Below, piece by piece: positions 1-8,565 of a stretch of 64,000 bases of DNA. The position numbers and the translations under genes were made by a program. The first letter of the stretch is position 1, and each line of letters begins with the position of its first letter. The DNA is from Dolichospermum sp. DET69 (lineage in GTDB: Bacteria > Cyanobacteriota > Cyanobacteriia > Cyanobacteriales > Nostocaceae): contig CP070233.1 in NCBI GenBank assembly GCA_017355425.1, forward strand, positions 5,451,272-5,515,271. Direction: 5' to 3'. The notes under the pieces were generated by a model. It was not told where the DNA came from and made no database searches. It worked only from the letters and a program-made list of their open reading frames with translations.

Positions 1-2
1 CC

Positions 3-2684
3 ACTCCTACACTTACATTTGGCAATGACAATTATCTCATCAATGCTACAGGTGGTAGTTACGGCATATTTAACAATGGCACTATTCAATTTGGCCATGG
101 TAACAATAGTATAACTGCTACAGGTAGTAGCTACGGCATACTTAACAATGACACTATTAAATTCGGCAATGGTAACAATAGTATTACTGCTACAGGTGGT
201 AGCAACAGCATTGATAACAATGGCACTATTCAATTCGGCAATGGTAACAATAGTATAACTGCTACAGGTGGTATTTACGGCATTTATAACAGGACGACTG
301 GCACTATTGACCTCGGCGGTGGTACTAATAACATCACTGCGAGAGGTAGTAGTTACGGCATTGAGAACTTTGGTACTATTAAATCCGGCAGTGGTAACGA
401 TAGTATAACTGCTACAGGTAGTAGTTACGGCATTGAGAACTATGGCACTATTGACCTCGGCATTGGTAACAATAGTATCACTGCTACAGGTGGTAGCAAC
501 ACCATTGATAACTATGGCACTATTAAATCCGGCACTGGTAACGATAGTATAACTGCTACAGGTGGTAGTTACGGCATTTATAACAGGAGGACTGGCAATA
601 CTGACCTCGGAGATGGTACTAATAACATCACTGCAATAGGTAGTATTGACGGCATTGAGAACTTTGGTACTATTAAATCCGGCAGTGGTAACGATAGTAT
701 AACTGCTACAGGTGCTACTTACGGCATTGAGAACTATGGCAATATTGACCTCGGCGATGGTACCAATAACATTACTACTACAGGTAGTCTTTACAGCATT
801 GAGAACTATGGTACTATTAAATCCGGCATTGGTGACGATAGTATAACTGCTACAGGTGGTAGTTACGGCATTGATAACTATGGCACTATTGACTTCGGAA
901 ATGGTACTAATAACATCACTACGACAGGTAGTAGTTACGGCATTGAGAACTATGGTACTATTAAGTCCGGCATTGGTAACGATAGTATAACTGCTACAGG
1001 TGGTACTTACGGCATTGAGAACTATCGCACTATTGACCTCGGAGATGGTACTAATAACATCACTGTGACAGGCGGTAGTTACAGCATCTTGAACAGCACC
1101 AGCACCACTACTAAATCTTCAAATAGTAGCTCTAATAACATCACTACCAAAGGTTGCGACGACAAGGAGAAGAGCCGGAATAGTCAATCTTTAAATAGTA
1201 GATATGACAAAGATTGTGACGACAAGGAGAAGAGCCGGAATAGTCAATCTTTAAATAGTAGATATGACAAAGATTGTGACGACAAGGAGAAGAGCCGGAA
1301 TAGTCAATCTTTAAATAGTAGATATGACAAAGATTGTGACGACAAGGAGAAGAGCCGGAATAGTCAATCTTTAAATAGTAGATATGACAAAGATTGTGAC
1401 GACAAGGAGAAGAGCCGGAATAGTCAATCTTTAAATAGTAGATATGACAAAGATTGTGACGACAAGGAGAAGAGCCGGAATAGTCAATCTTTAAATAGTA
1501 GATATGACAAAGATTGTGACGACAAGGAGAAGAGCCGGAATAGTCAATCTTTAAATGGTAGCTCTAATAACGTAACCACTACTACTGTTACTACTGTTAC
1601 TACTGTTACTAATACAGGCAATGCTTTTGGCATTGAGAACTATGGTACTATTCAATCCGGCAGTGGTAACGATAGTATAACTGCTAGAGGTGGTCTTTAT
1701 GGGATTGATAACTATGGCACTATTGACCTTGGCAATGGTAACAATAACATCAATGCGACAGGTGGTAGTTACAGCATCTTGAACATCAGCACTACTCAAT
1801 CTTCAAATAGTGTTTTTAATAACACATCTAGCAGCGATTGTGACGACAAGAAGAAGAGCGGGAATAGTCAATCTTTAAATGGTAGATATGACAAAGATTG
1901 TGACGACAAGAAGAAGAGCCGGAATAGTCAATCTTTAAATGGTAGATATGACAAAGATTGTGACGACAACGAGAAGAGCCGGAATAGTCAATCTTTAAAT
2001 GGTAGATATGACAAAGATTGTGATGACAACGAGAAGAGCCGGAATAGTCAATCTTTAAATGGTAGATATGACAAAGATTGTGATGACAACGAGAAGAGCG
2101 GGAATAGTCAATCTTTAAATGGTAGCTCTAATAATGTGACCACTACTAACGTTACTACTATTACTACTACAGGTAATGCTATTGGTATCCAGAACGATGG
2201 GACTATTAAATCCGGCAGTGGTAACGATAGTATAACTGCGATAGGTGGTCTTTATGGCATCTTGAATAGCGGCACTATTGACCATAGCGGCACTATTGAC
2301 CTTGGCAGTGGTAACGATAGTATAACTGCTATAGGTGGTGTTTACGGCATCTTGAATAATGGCACTATTAACCTCGGTGATGGTAACGATAGTATAACTG
2401 CTATAGGTGGATTTTTCGGTAATGGTTATGTTCTTCTAGGAACTGGTGATGATACTGTATCTGGTTTTGGTACGGGATACTTTGTTGGTGGACAAGGTGT
2501 AAACACCCTAATATTATCTAGTGGTAGCTATACTCTTGGTTCTACAACTGTTAATAATGAGAATTTTGTGACAATTACACAAGGTGCTACGACTATGAAT
2601 ATAAATGGTTTTACTAACTTAATGGTTGGAAACCAATCCTATTCTTTTAGTAGTCTATCTAGCGCTCAAGTAATAACTGCGTAG
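3..2684 (+). CDS. Giant glycine/asparagine-rich repeat protein, 3' part (RTX-like / beta-helix type)
   Basis: The frame is open from base 3 to the TAG at 2684, so about 893 residues are visible and the start lies outside the window; a GTG at 1065 is internal. The protein is built from ~25-residue units of the form GTIxxGxGNDSITATGGxYGIxNx, resembling Gly/Asp-rich Ca-binding or beta-helical repeats of large secreted cyanobacterial proteins, though not the strict RTX nonapeptide. Two blocks of a charged 20-residue repeat (CDDKEKSRNSQSLNxRYDKD) interrupt it. The C-terminal ~90 residues (GTGDDTVSGFGTG onward, ending SSLSSAQVITA) are non-repetitive and look like a terminal cap or secretion region. 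No enzymatic domain is visible. A surface or extracellular structural role is inferred, not shown. Confidence 0.8.
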   Translation, partial: TPTLTFGNDNYLINATGGSYGIFNNGTIQFGHGNNSITATGSSYGILNNDTIKFGNGNNSITATGGSNSIDNNGTIQFGNGNNSITATGGIYGIYNRTTGTIDLGGGTNNITARGSSYGIENFGTIKSGSGNDSITATGSSYGIENYGTIDLGIGNNSITATGGSNTIDNYGTIKSGTGNDSITATGGSYGIYNRRTGNTDLGDGTNNITAIGSIDGIENFGTIKSGSGNDSITATGATYGIENYGNIDLGDGTNNITTTGSLYSIENYGTIKSGIGDDSITATGGSYGIDNYGTIDFGNGTNNITTTGSSYGIENYGTIKSGIGNDSITATGGTYGIENYRTIDLGDGTNNITVTGGSYSILNSTSTTTKSSNSSSNNITTKGCDDKEKSRNSQSLNSRYDKDCDDKEKSRNSQSLNSRYDKDCDDKEKSRNSQSLNSRYDKDCDDKEKSRNSQSLNSRYDKDCDDKEKSRNSQSLNSRYDKDCDDKEKSRNSQSLNSRYDKDCDDKEKSRNSQSLNGSSNNVTTTTVTTVTTVTNTGNAFGIENYGTIQSGSGNDSITARGGLYGIDNYGTIDLGNGNNNINATGGSYSILNISTTQSSNSVFNNTSSSDCDDKKKSGNSQSLNGRYDKDCDDKKKSRNSQSLNGRYDKDCDDNEKSRNSQSLNGRYDKDCDDNEKSRNSQSLNGRYDKDCDDNEKSGNSQSLNGSSNNVTTTNVTTITTTGNAIGIQNDGTIKSGSGNDSITAIGGLYGILNSGTIDHSGTIDLGSGNDSITAIGGVYGILNNGTINLGDGNDSITAIGGFFGNGYVLLGTGDDTVSGFGTGYFVGGQGVNTLILSSGSYTLGSTTVNNENFVTITQGATTMNINGFTNLMVGNQSYSFSSLSSAQVITA
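1152..1559 (+). repeat. 60-bp coding minisatellite, block 1 (7 units)
   Basis: Seven in-frame 60-bp units start at 1152, 1212, 1272, 1332, 1392, 1452 and 1512. The central units are identical at DNA level; the first and last carry edge changes. Each encodes a 20-residue charged segment (CDDKEKSRNSQSLN...). Such identity implies recent slippage or unequal exchange. Confidence 0.93.
1836..2125 (+). repeat. 60-bp coding minisatellite, block 2 (5 diverged units)
   Basis: Units of the same 60-bp family start at 1836, 1896, 1956, 2016 and 2076, with point variants (KKKSGN, KKKSRN, NEKSRN, NEKSGN). It is separated from block 1 by ordinary ~25-residue repeats and is more diverged, so it is probably older or copied independently. 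Confidence 0.9.
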
Positions 2685-2696
2685 GATAAATTTTTT

Positions 2697-2870
2697 GGGT
2701 GCGGCTCTTTTAGGAAGACAAAGAGGAGGTTAAACAACCATTGCTATTAGCGGTGGAGTAGTAGAAGAACGAGCTTGAGTGACACCTTCAAGCAAAAGCT
2801 CAAATTGTGACCTTGCGAAGTATAGATGATGTCATTGACGTTATATCGTCTTTTGAAAAGAGCCGCACCC
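2697..2870. repeat. MITE-like element with 15-bp terminal inverted repeats
   Basis: GGGTGCGGCTCTTTT at the left end is repeated in inverted orientation (AAAAGAGCCGCACCC) at the right end, 174 bp apart, with T-runs flanking both sides. No open frame of note lies inside. It is probably a non-autonomous transposon derivative. Confidence 0.7.
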
Positions 2871-3023
2871 TTTTGAAATAGCACTTTCCCATCATTCAGG
2901 ATCAATCAAACGTAGTTTTTCACTCTCCCCCCAGTTTCGAGAGTTTGTAGGGTAGGTAGAAGTAGGGGTATGCATGATATGGTAATGTAAAAAAATCCGC
3001 AATGTAATTGAAGCCAAGAGGGA

Positions 3024-3167
3024 ATGAACAGTTTAGCTTACTGCTCGATTTTAAGTGTGATTGAAACTTGTCGTCTTAGAAAAATTGACCCTTGGGATTA
3101 TATTGCGATGGTTCTTACCCAGGCTCGTAGAGGTATAAAACATCCTCCTATCCCCGTTGCTTCTTAA
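3024..3167 (+). pseudogene. Transposase C-terminal remnant (IS66-like)
   Basis: A 47-codon frame reads SVIETCRLRKIDPWDYIAMVL followed by TQARRGIKHPPIP, resembling the extreme C-terminus of IS66-type transposases (T-C-x-L-x-x-I-x-P-x-x-Y). No upstream part of a transposase is present, so this is a stranded fragment. Assignment to IS66 rests on recall of the motif and is moderate. Confidence 0.45.
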
Positions 3168-3224
3168 TTCCTTTTTACTGGGGGAGTGTGAACAGTTACC
3201 ATAAGTTGCCATTTTTCATATTTA

Positions 3225-3426
3225 TGTACAAAATCCTGTAAATCCTCACATCCTGGAATTTGTCTGAATCAGGATATCCAGGATTAAAGGATTAACAGGA
3301 TTATTTATTGATACTTTGCTTGTTGTGAATACATAAGTTGCTATTTTTAATATTTATGTACAAAATCTTGAAAATCCTCACATCCTGTAAATCCTGATAT
3401 GGCCACGCTACGCTACGCTATCAGAC
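3225..3426. repeat. Dispersed 'TCCAGGATT / AATCCTG' repeat cluster
   Basis: Copies of aatcctcacatcctg and aggatatccaggatt alternate in both orientations. The same words occur in the 94-bp tandem array after rtcB (55681-56070). Noncoding; lies just upstream of the toxin-antitoxin pair. Confidence 0.6.
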
Positions 3427-3481
3427 AGATATTTCTACATTCGTATATGTTATAATTTTAAAAAAATGGCAAAGATGATTT

Positions 3482-3712
3482 ATGAATACAGTAGAAATTC
3501 GTCAACAAATTCAAGAATATGTTGATCAACTGTCACCAGAAAGATTATTGGTGGCTGCTGATTTTTTGGCGTATTTGGCAGATAGAGAAGATAATGATGC
3601 CACTGAAGATTTATTGAAAATTCCAGGATTTAAAGAAGATTTTGCTAAAGCGAAAGAAAATGTTAAAGAAGGTAAGGTGATTTCTATTGAGCAACTTAAA
3701 CGAAAATATTAA
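3482..3712 (+). CDS. Antitoxin of a RelE-type toxin-antitoxin pair
   Basis: A 76-residue protein beginning MNTVEIRQQIQEYVDQLSPE with a helical N-terminus (RLLVAADFLAYLADRED), of the type found upstream of RelE/ParE toxins in cyanobacteria. The C-terminal half is charged and likely wraps the toxin. Its 3' end overlaps the next gene by 26 bp, so the two are translationally coupled. The antitoxin is expected to neutralise the toxin and repress the operon, a general property of such pairs. No classical DNA-binding motif can be identified by eye, so the antitoxin family is left open. Confidence 0.75.
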   Translation: MNTVEIRQQIQEYVDQLSPERLLVAADFLAYLADREDNDATEDLLKIPGFKEDFAKAKENVKEGKVISIEQLKRKY

Positions 3713-3971
3713 CTATACGGTTGTTATTGGCATTGATGCTCAAGATTTTTTTGAATCTGCTGCTGGTGCTTTACAAAAAAAGTTAGACAGATGTTTTGAG
3801 ATTTTAAAGATTGAGCCTCGTAATTATTCTAATATAAAAGCCCTGAAAGGTGAATTCTCAGGTTATTATCGTTATCGTGTGGGTGACTATCGAGTTATTT
3901 ATGAGATTGATGATAGTTCAAAGCTGGTAACTATTTTGTTCATTGCACATCGAAGTAGAGTTTATGAGTAG
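3687..3971 (+). CDS. RelE/ParE-family toxin (probable mRNA interferase)
   Basis: A 94-residue protein with the RelE fold signature: LKGEFSGYYRYRVGDYRVIYEID followed by a beta strand and IAHRSRVYE at the C-terminus. The G-x-Y-R-x-R-x-G-D-Y-R-V-I-Y core and terminal H-R-x-x-x-Y are typical of RelE toxins that cut ribosome-bound mRNA. The start used is a TTG inside the antitoxin gene; alternative starts a few codons downstream are possible. It forms an overlapping operon with the preceding antitoxin. Confidence 0.88.
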   Translation: MSNLNENINYTVVIGIDAQDFFESAAGALQKKLDRCFEILKIEPRNYSNIKALKGEFSGYYRYRVGDYRVIYEIDDSSKLVTILFIAHRSRVYE

Positions 3972-4075
3972 GAAATTTCAGTGAATAAGAAAAGCGATCG
4001 CTCTTTTAAAGTCAATGTGGCTAGAGAGTAATCGCTTTTCATAAATATTTAATCCAAGCACCGCCTGATATTCAA

Positions 4076-4552
4076 TCAATGATTATTAATATTAATCACT
4101 GGTGGACTTGATTGATTAGGTGGAAAAACAAAAGTAGGATTATAAATGAATGGTTGCGGATTAGGATAATATGGCTGTTGCTGTTGTGGGTAAATTTGCT
4201 GCGGATAATATGGCTGTTGCTGTTGTTGATAAGTTTGCTGCGGATAATACTGCTGTTGTGGTTGTTGATAAGGTTGTGGAGGATAAGTATTATAAGGATT
4301 TTGTTCTTGAGGCATAACTACAGGTTGTCCAGACGATTGAGGTGGATAATTTGAAGGATAGCTATTACTTGAACCTCCAGGGTAAATATTGACAGGATAT
4401 AGTGAATTGCTATTAATTCCTAATGATCGTTCTATGATTACTCTACCTACCTGATCTAGAATGGGATTCAGGGGAATGGCATTAGCTGGTTGACCTGATA
4501 GGGGAACTAAGAAAGATGAACATAGCAAACAATAAACAATCTTTTTGAGCAT
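4076..4552 (-). CDS. Secreted Pro/Gln/Tyr-rich low-complexity protein
   Basis: A 158-residue protein with an N-terminal signal peptide (MLKKIVYCLLCSSFLVPLSG, likely cleavage near ANA-IP). A short conserved-looking segment (PILDQVGRVIIERSLGI) follows, then a long repetitive tail rich in YPQQ, QQPYYPQQ and QPQQQYY, ending in VININNH. The composition suggests an exported, disordered or adhesive envelope protein. No enzymatic motif is visible and I do not recognise a named family. The neighbouring genes (4792-7350) also encode exported proteins. Confidence 0.7.
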   Translation of the reverse strand: MLKKIVYCLLCSSFLVPLSGQPANAIPLNPILDQVGRVIIERSLGINSNSLYPVNIYPGGSSNSYPSNYPPQSSGQPVVMPQEQNPYNTYPPQPYQQPQQQYYPQQTYQQQQQPYYPQQIYPQQQQPYYPNPQPFIYNPTFVFPPNQSSPPVININNH

Positions 4553-4791
4553 AATATTAACATCGTATAAATAGGATTGTTTTTAAGGATTAAACAATGT
4601 TTAACCCCTAAAGAGAAATGATAAATAAGTGATATTAATTACTATCTTTATAAAAACTCACGTGCCTTCACAATGGGTACACGACGTTATTGGTAGTGAC
4701 ATCAAATAAAAGTGGAAGCGATACTTACTCCAGATCCAAAGCAAACTTACCCAATCTGCAATTGCAGGTATCTCGGCGACCACCCAATATC

Positions 4792-5247
4792 TTACCTATT
4801 GCACTGTATACCAAATGCCCTACCACGCCAAGTGGTGTAGCCGCTCATGTACCTCTTGTTCCAAGTATGCATCAGTAGTAACCAAGGCTCGTTGTTTAAT
4901 CTCAATGGAATCACATGATTATATTTTGGAAGTTCACCCCGTTCAGGGTAAAAAGGTCTAGTATAAATAGTTTGCCAAGAACCTCCATTATCACTCAAAC
5001 GCCCAGCTATATTAGTGGATGTACCTATAAGAGTACAGACAAATTCACCAGCTTGTTTGTCGAACAAACACGTATTAGGGTCTCTATTTCCTGTTAGTTC
5101 TATTACTGCGGGACGACCATCGAGATTGCATGACCATCGACCACTCCACTCAGCCTGATTTACGGACTGAGCAGTTGTAGGGATGGAAATCAAAGTTGCA
5201 GAAATCAAACAAACTAAGGGAATCGAAGTAATCCAACCGCTTTTCAT
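4792..5247 (-). CDS. Exported small protein of unknown function (possibly DUF6006-like)
   Basis: A 151-residue protein with a signal peptide (hydrophobic stretch to TTAQS). The mature part starts with EWSGRWSCNLDGRPAVIEL and contains several cysteines, Trp/Gly-rich beta segments (GRLSDNGGSWQ) and a C-terminal WRGRAFGIQC. The paired cysteines suggest a periplasmic beta-barrel-like fold. It resembles cyanobacterial proteins filed under DUF6006 as I remember that family, but I cannot confirm this. Function unknown. Confidence 0.7.
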   Translation of the reverse strand: MKSGWITSIPLVCLISATLISIPTTAQSVNQAEWSGRWSCNLDGRPAVIELTGNRDPNTCLFDKQAGEFVCTLIGTSTNIAGRLSDNGGSWQTIYTRPFYPERGELPKYNHVIPLRLNNEPWLLLMHTWNKRYMSGYTTWRGRAFGIQCNR

Positions 5248-5658
5248 AAATACCTCCTATTCAAGCGGGAAAAAAGCAACGATTGGCGAGTTCAACAAGG
5301 AAAAATTTTAATTTTTAGCTATCCGGTAAGTAGTTCAAGGCTTACAGCAGCATTTTTGAATTCAGTTCTTTTCTACTCTACCGAACAAATGTTTGATTTT
5401 TCATCTAGCTAATGTGAGTAAATCTCTAACAAAATGTTATGCCTTCAGCAAGATAGCTAAAGCTGTGAAAGTTAACACCATAGGTAGACATCATCACATC
5501 ATTTCTATCACATCACTTCTATAAGAAGAAAATGCTTATCAAAGGTATAGCATCTATTGCTGTAGCGATAGTTTTGATTACTGCTATTGATAGATGATTC
5601 TTTTGTTAGGGGATGTTTTAACTTTTGTAAGAGGATGTTCTAAAAGTAGGGGCTATAT
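5248..5658. other. Intergenic region between divergent exported-protein genes
   Basis: 411 AT-rich bases separate two divergently read genes. There are short direct repeats (catcac.. tctatcacatcacttctata; taagaggatgttctaaaagtagggg) but no convincing promoter, RNA gene or transposon end. Both genes' promoters should lie here. Confidence 0.4.
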
Positions 5659-6258
5659 ATGAATGCTAAAAAAATATTACTGCTCGGAGTTGCCACTGTA
5701 ATAACTGGTATGTCAGTGCTTGGTTTAACGCAAGAGGTTATTGCCACAGTAGGAAGAACCAGTGGTGGAACTCTCTTATTTGGTTATTGGTGCAATAATG
5801 TCACAACTTCTGAAGAAAAGGGGGTTCTGGATGGAGTCAATAAATTTCGTAATGAGGAGAAAAAAAGCTTGTTACCTTGTGATTCCATAGCATCAGAAGC
5901 AGCTAGGAGTTATAGCCAAACTATGTGCAATTATCGTCTTGCTGAAAAAGAGAGAACAATCAAGAACCGTCGTATTCTTCATACTATAAATGGCAGAAGT
6001 CCAATTGAACGACTCAGAGATGCAGGACATACTAGGTTAACTGAAGATGTAGCTGAAAATATTTTTTGGGGTTCAGGTTCGCCGGTTGAGTGGTGGAAAG
6101 GCTCTTCTGGACACAGAGCAAATATGCTAGATAGTCGTTTTACACAAATGGGAGTAGGAAGTTTTCAATGTCAGGGAGATGGCTATACCTACTGGACTCT
6201 GATTTTATTAAAAGGAAATCCCCCTTTAGTGGGAGAAAATACAATTTTCTTGCCGTGA
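5659..6258 (+). CDS. Secreted CAP-domain (SCP/PR-1-like) protein
   Basis: A 199-residue protein with a signal peptide (MNAKKILLLGVATVITGMSV...). The mature region carries a CAP-like fold: VNKFRNEEKKSLLPCDSIASEAARSYSQ, then LTEDVAENIFWGSGSPVEWWKGSSGHRANMLDSRFTQMGVG, matching the bacterial CAP pattern (E-N-[IL]..., SxGHRxNxL). The GHR histidine and glutamates typical of the CAP cavity are present. Bacterial CAP proteins are extracellular and mostly of unknown biochemistry. A second, different CAP protein is encoded 355 bp downstream, so the two may be functionally linked. Confidence 0.85.
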   Translation: MNAKKILLLGVATVITGMSVLGLTQEVIATVGRTSGGTLLFGYWCNNVTTSEEKGVLDGVNKFRNEEKKSLLPCDSIASEAARSYSQTMCNYRLAEKERTIKNRRILHTINGRSPIERLRDAGHTRLTEDVAENIFWGSGSPVEWWKGSSGHRANMLDSRFTQMGVGSFQCQGDGYTYWTLILLKGNPPLVGENTIFLP

Positions 6259-6381
6259 TCACAACAATTTGCTTCTTTTTGCGATCGCGTTTAAATTTCG
6301 TATCAATCTCTGTAACTGCTGCTGTCTAAGGTTTATAGCCATAGGCTGCATTTGGTGGCACGAACCTTCAATCTACGCTAT

Positions 6382-6512
6382 TAAGTAGGTTAGCATTGAA
6401 AATTGTCGTTATGGCAAGGCAAGAGGCAAGAGGCACTCATGCAAGAATGAAGAGGTTTTGGGAGATTTTACTTTTCTTTACATACCTTTAATTTTTTATG
6501 TTCACCTACTTA
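6382..6512. repeat. MITE of the TAAGTAGGT family, copy 1
   Basis: A 131-bp element bounded by TAAGTAGGT and ACCTACTTA. Its interior (AAAATTGTCGTTATGGCAAG; GAGGTTTTGGGAGATTTTAC) recurs at 30181. It lies in the 354-bp gap between the two CAP genes. Confidence 0.75.
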
Positions 6513-6612
6513 CGGCATCTTATCAAAATACCATTCACCAGTTCTTAACTTTTAACTCTTTCACTACTTCCGGATCACTACCGTAAATTTCACTTAAAAA
6601 ACAAGAGTCGTT

Positions 6613-7350
6613 ATGAAACCTTTATTAATAACTGCAAAAATCATATTACTCACAGCATTTTTTACTTTTCCAAGAATATCTCCAGCAAATCCTAATAATA
6701 TCATTCAAATCGCACAGAACCCAAAGTGTGATCAGTTAGCAGGGCGGTATAAACAACTATCATCTTGGATGAATGAGTATCTCAAAACACATTATGGAAT
6801 CAGTACGACATACGTGAGATGGTTTCAAGAAAGGCAGCAAATACAAAAACAAATGGCAGATTTGAATTGCTCCGTAGGCCCTGATCATCCTTATAATATA
6901 AATCGTCGCGAGCTACTGGAAGCTCATAATAAATATCGTCGATCAGTAGGAGTTCCACCTCTAGAATGGTCTGATGATCTAGAGCAGTCTGCTCAAAAAT
7001 GGGCTAATCAAGTAGCTAATCGCCACAAAGATGGTACTGGTATAACTATGAAAGATCATAGTAGAGGGGGAGAAAATATTAGCCAAGGCTTTTTAACTGA
7101 CTCGTTGACTCAGATGGTAGATGGCTGGGGTAGCGAAAAGCAAAAGTTCAGAAATGCGGTGTTCGATGCTAAGGAGAAGGGAAGTGCGATCAGTACCACT
7201 GGTAATTGGCAGAACGTTGGTCACTATACTCAAATAGTTTGGCGTAATACTCAAAAAGTAGGATGTGGACTGGCTAAAACTAATCAATATCAGTTTCTGG
7301 TTTGCCACTATGCTCCTCCAGGTAACTTACCTGGACAGAAAGCTTATTAG
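6613..7350 (+). CDS. Secreted CAP-domain protein, PR-1 subtype
   Basis: A 245-residue protein with an N-terminal signal peptide and a CAP domain in the C-terminal two thirds. It shows the eukaryote-like PR-1 signatures: LLEAHNKYRRSVGVPPLEWSDDL, GGENISQGF and the diagnostic NWQNVGHYTQIVWRNTQKVGCG, then a C-x-Y-x-P-P-G-N motif. Both conserved histidines and glutamates are present. This subtype is closer to plant/animal PR-1 than the preceding CAP gene is. The N-terminal ~90 residues (helical, two cysteines) are extra to the domain. An extracellular role is inferred; the activity is unknown. Confidence 0.9.
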   Translation: MKPLLITAKIILLTAFFTFPRISPANPNNIIQIAQNPKCDQLAGRYKQLSSWMNEYLKTHYGISTTYVRWFQERQQIQKQMADLNCSVGPDHPYNINRRELLEAHNKYRRSVGVPPLEWSDDLEQSAQKWANQVANRHKDGTGITMKDHSRGGENISQGFLTDSLTQMVDGWGSEKQKFRNAVFDAKEKGSAISTTGNWQNVGHYTQIVWRNTQKVGCGLAKTNQYQFLVCHYAPPGNLPGQKAY

Positions 7351-7358
7351 GGTCTAGA

Positions 7359-7532
7359 TCAGAAGTGTTGAATGTTTATAGAGCGTGATGCTTTAACTCT
7401 TTCTATTCGATAACCAGCATAAGCTGTTTCAAAGAAGTCATCTTCGATATCTTGATTTTTGGGGTCTGAGTTACTCAGAAGCATAAAAGCACCTTTTTCA
7501 TCTAGACTTTTCAAAAATTCTCGTAATCTCAT
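7359..7532 (-). pseudogene. Dam-type adenine DNA methylase, C-terminal fragment
   Basis: A 57-codon frame contains FMLLSNSDPKN and YAGYRIERVKASRSIN, typical of the C-terminal part of D12-class (Dam) adenine methyltransferases (LSNSD..., V-x-A-x-R-x-I-N). The catalytic DPPY and AdoMet motifs are absent and the frame ends right after ASRSIN, so it is a dead remnant. Confidence 0.65.
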
Positions 7533-7600
7533 CAAAGGATAAATCTTTATTACTCAAAATGCGGTATAAAATTTGCAAATTGTATAAATTAATAGTTTAT

Positions 7601-7722
7601 CAATACCTTGTCCATTTTCTATAGGTTGGGTTAAGCGACAGCGCAACCCAACGCATTTGTTGGGTTTCATGCTTCAACCCAACCTACAAATCAAGGCTTT
7701 TTCTAATTTGGACAAGGTATTG
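7601..7722. repeat. MITE-like palindromic element (CAATACCTTGTCCA ends)
   Basis: CAATACCTTGTCCA at the left is matched by TGGACAAGGTATTG at the right, 122 bp overall. A nested hairpin (AGGTTGGGTT ... AACCCAACCT) sits inside. It is noncoding and lies between two gene remnants. Confidence 0.75.
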
Positions 7723-7840
7723 TTTATGATTAACTTTTAATTACAAATTACTTATGAAGCGGACACCATCAGCGATTGCATTTATCAGCATCATGGCCTT
7801 TTAGCGGAATAAATTATTTATTTTCAATCAAAACCTTATA

Positions 7841-8026
7841 TTAAGCCACAGAAAAATCACTAAACTGCCGATATTCAGGACGAATAAACCCTAAAATAAT
7901 ATCATCCTTTCCTACTCCTAATTCCAATAATTCCGCAGTTATTCCCCTTTCTGTACCATCCCATTCAATGCAGATTTCACCATCAATCATTCGCAAATGA
8001 AACACCACTGCATGAACTCTACCTGT
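7841..8026 (-). pseudogene. xisI-type fdxN-element excision controlling factor, C-terminal fragment
   Basis: About 60 codons read GRVHAVVFHLRMIDGEICIEW, then DGTERGITAELLELGVGKDD and IILGFIRPEYRQFSDFSVA, the standard C-terminal half of XisI family proteins (I-x-W-[ND]-G-T-E, G[IV]xKxDIVLxF, FAVA end). The N-terminal half is missing: the frame runs directly into a MITE at 8027. XisI controls fdxN-element excision in heterocysts, but family members are common orphan genes in Nostocales. Confidence 0.8.
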
Positions 8027-8155
8027 TAAGTAAGTAAACAGAAAAAATTAAAGGTATGTGACGAAATGTAAATTCAATGAATGTCTTACAAATAGGTTGT
8101 TTCACCGTTTTTACAAAACTAAACATATATCGTTTTTATTATGTATACCTACTTA
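8027..8155. repeat. MITE of the TAAGTAGGT family, copy 2
   Basis: A 129-bp element from TAAGTAAGTAAACAG to ATACCTACTTA. Interior words (AATTAAAGGTATGTGACG; CGTTTTTATTATGTA) match the copy at 30271. It abuts the xisI remnant and ends nine bases from the HigA stop codon. Confidence 0.75.
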
Positions 8156-8163
8156 TATAAATC

Positions 8164-8565
8164 CTATTTATGAAATAAACCTGCTTCTACATGAAAAAAA
8201 TCTCCCAGTTTTTGCGCTAACTCTAAAGTTATTTTCTGCTTTCCATTGAAAATGTTATCAACTACGCTTTCTGAACCCAAAACCGCTTGTAAATCAACTT
8301 TGCTTTTATCAGATTGTTCCAAAAGAAATAACAACATAGATTGAGGATCATGTTGTTGATTAATCTGATAATATTCTTGTTCAAATTTTTTAATTAAAGT
8401 AATTAATAATTCATAAAGCTCATCTTCTTCAGGACAGCGTTTTCGGTGCATTAAATCTTCCACAATAGCTAAAGCTTGTTCATTTTCTGCTTCAGTTTTG
8501 ATAATTTTAGGAAGATATGCTGTTAATAATTCCTTGTATTTCTCTGGATTAAAAGTAAGGGTCAT
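8164..8565 (-). CDS. HigA-type antitoxin (HTH domain)
   Basis: A 133-residue protein. The C-terminal ~60 residues form an XRE-like helix-turn-helix (KSKVDLQAVLGSESVVDNIFNGKQKITLELAQKLGDFFHV), as in HigA antitoxins; the N-terminal half (EDLMHRKRCPEEDELYELLITLIKKFE) is the usual extension of this cyanobacterial subtype. Its start overlaps the end of the upstream toxin gene by 17 bp, so toxin comes first, the HigBA order. It is expected to bind the toxin and autorepress. A homologous module lies at 57756-58544. Confidence 0.85.
   Translation of the reverse strand: MTLTFNPEKYKELLTAYLPKIIKTEAENEQALAIVEDLMHRKRCPEEDELYELLITLIKKFEQEYYQINQQHDPQSMLLFLLEQSDKSKVDLQAVLGSESVVDNIFNGKQKITLELAQKLGDFFHVEAGLFHK

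Noticed and set aside
1551-1799. Minus-strand Ser/Thr-rich frame inside the repeat gene
   Set aside because: It is a by-product of repetitive codons on the opposite strand.
4112-4354. Plus-strand Leu/Trp/Arg-rich frame opposite the Pro/Gln-rich protein
   Set aside because: Composition is simply the complement of CAA/CCT-type repeats; no start signal.
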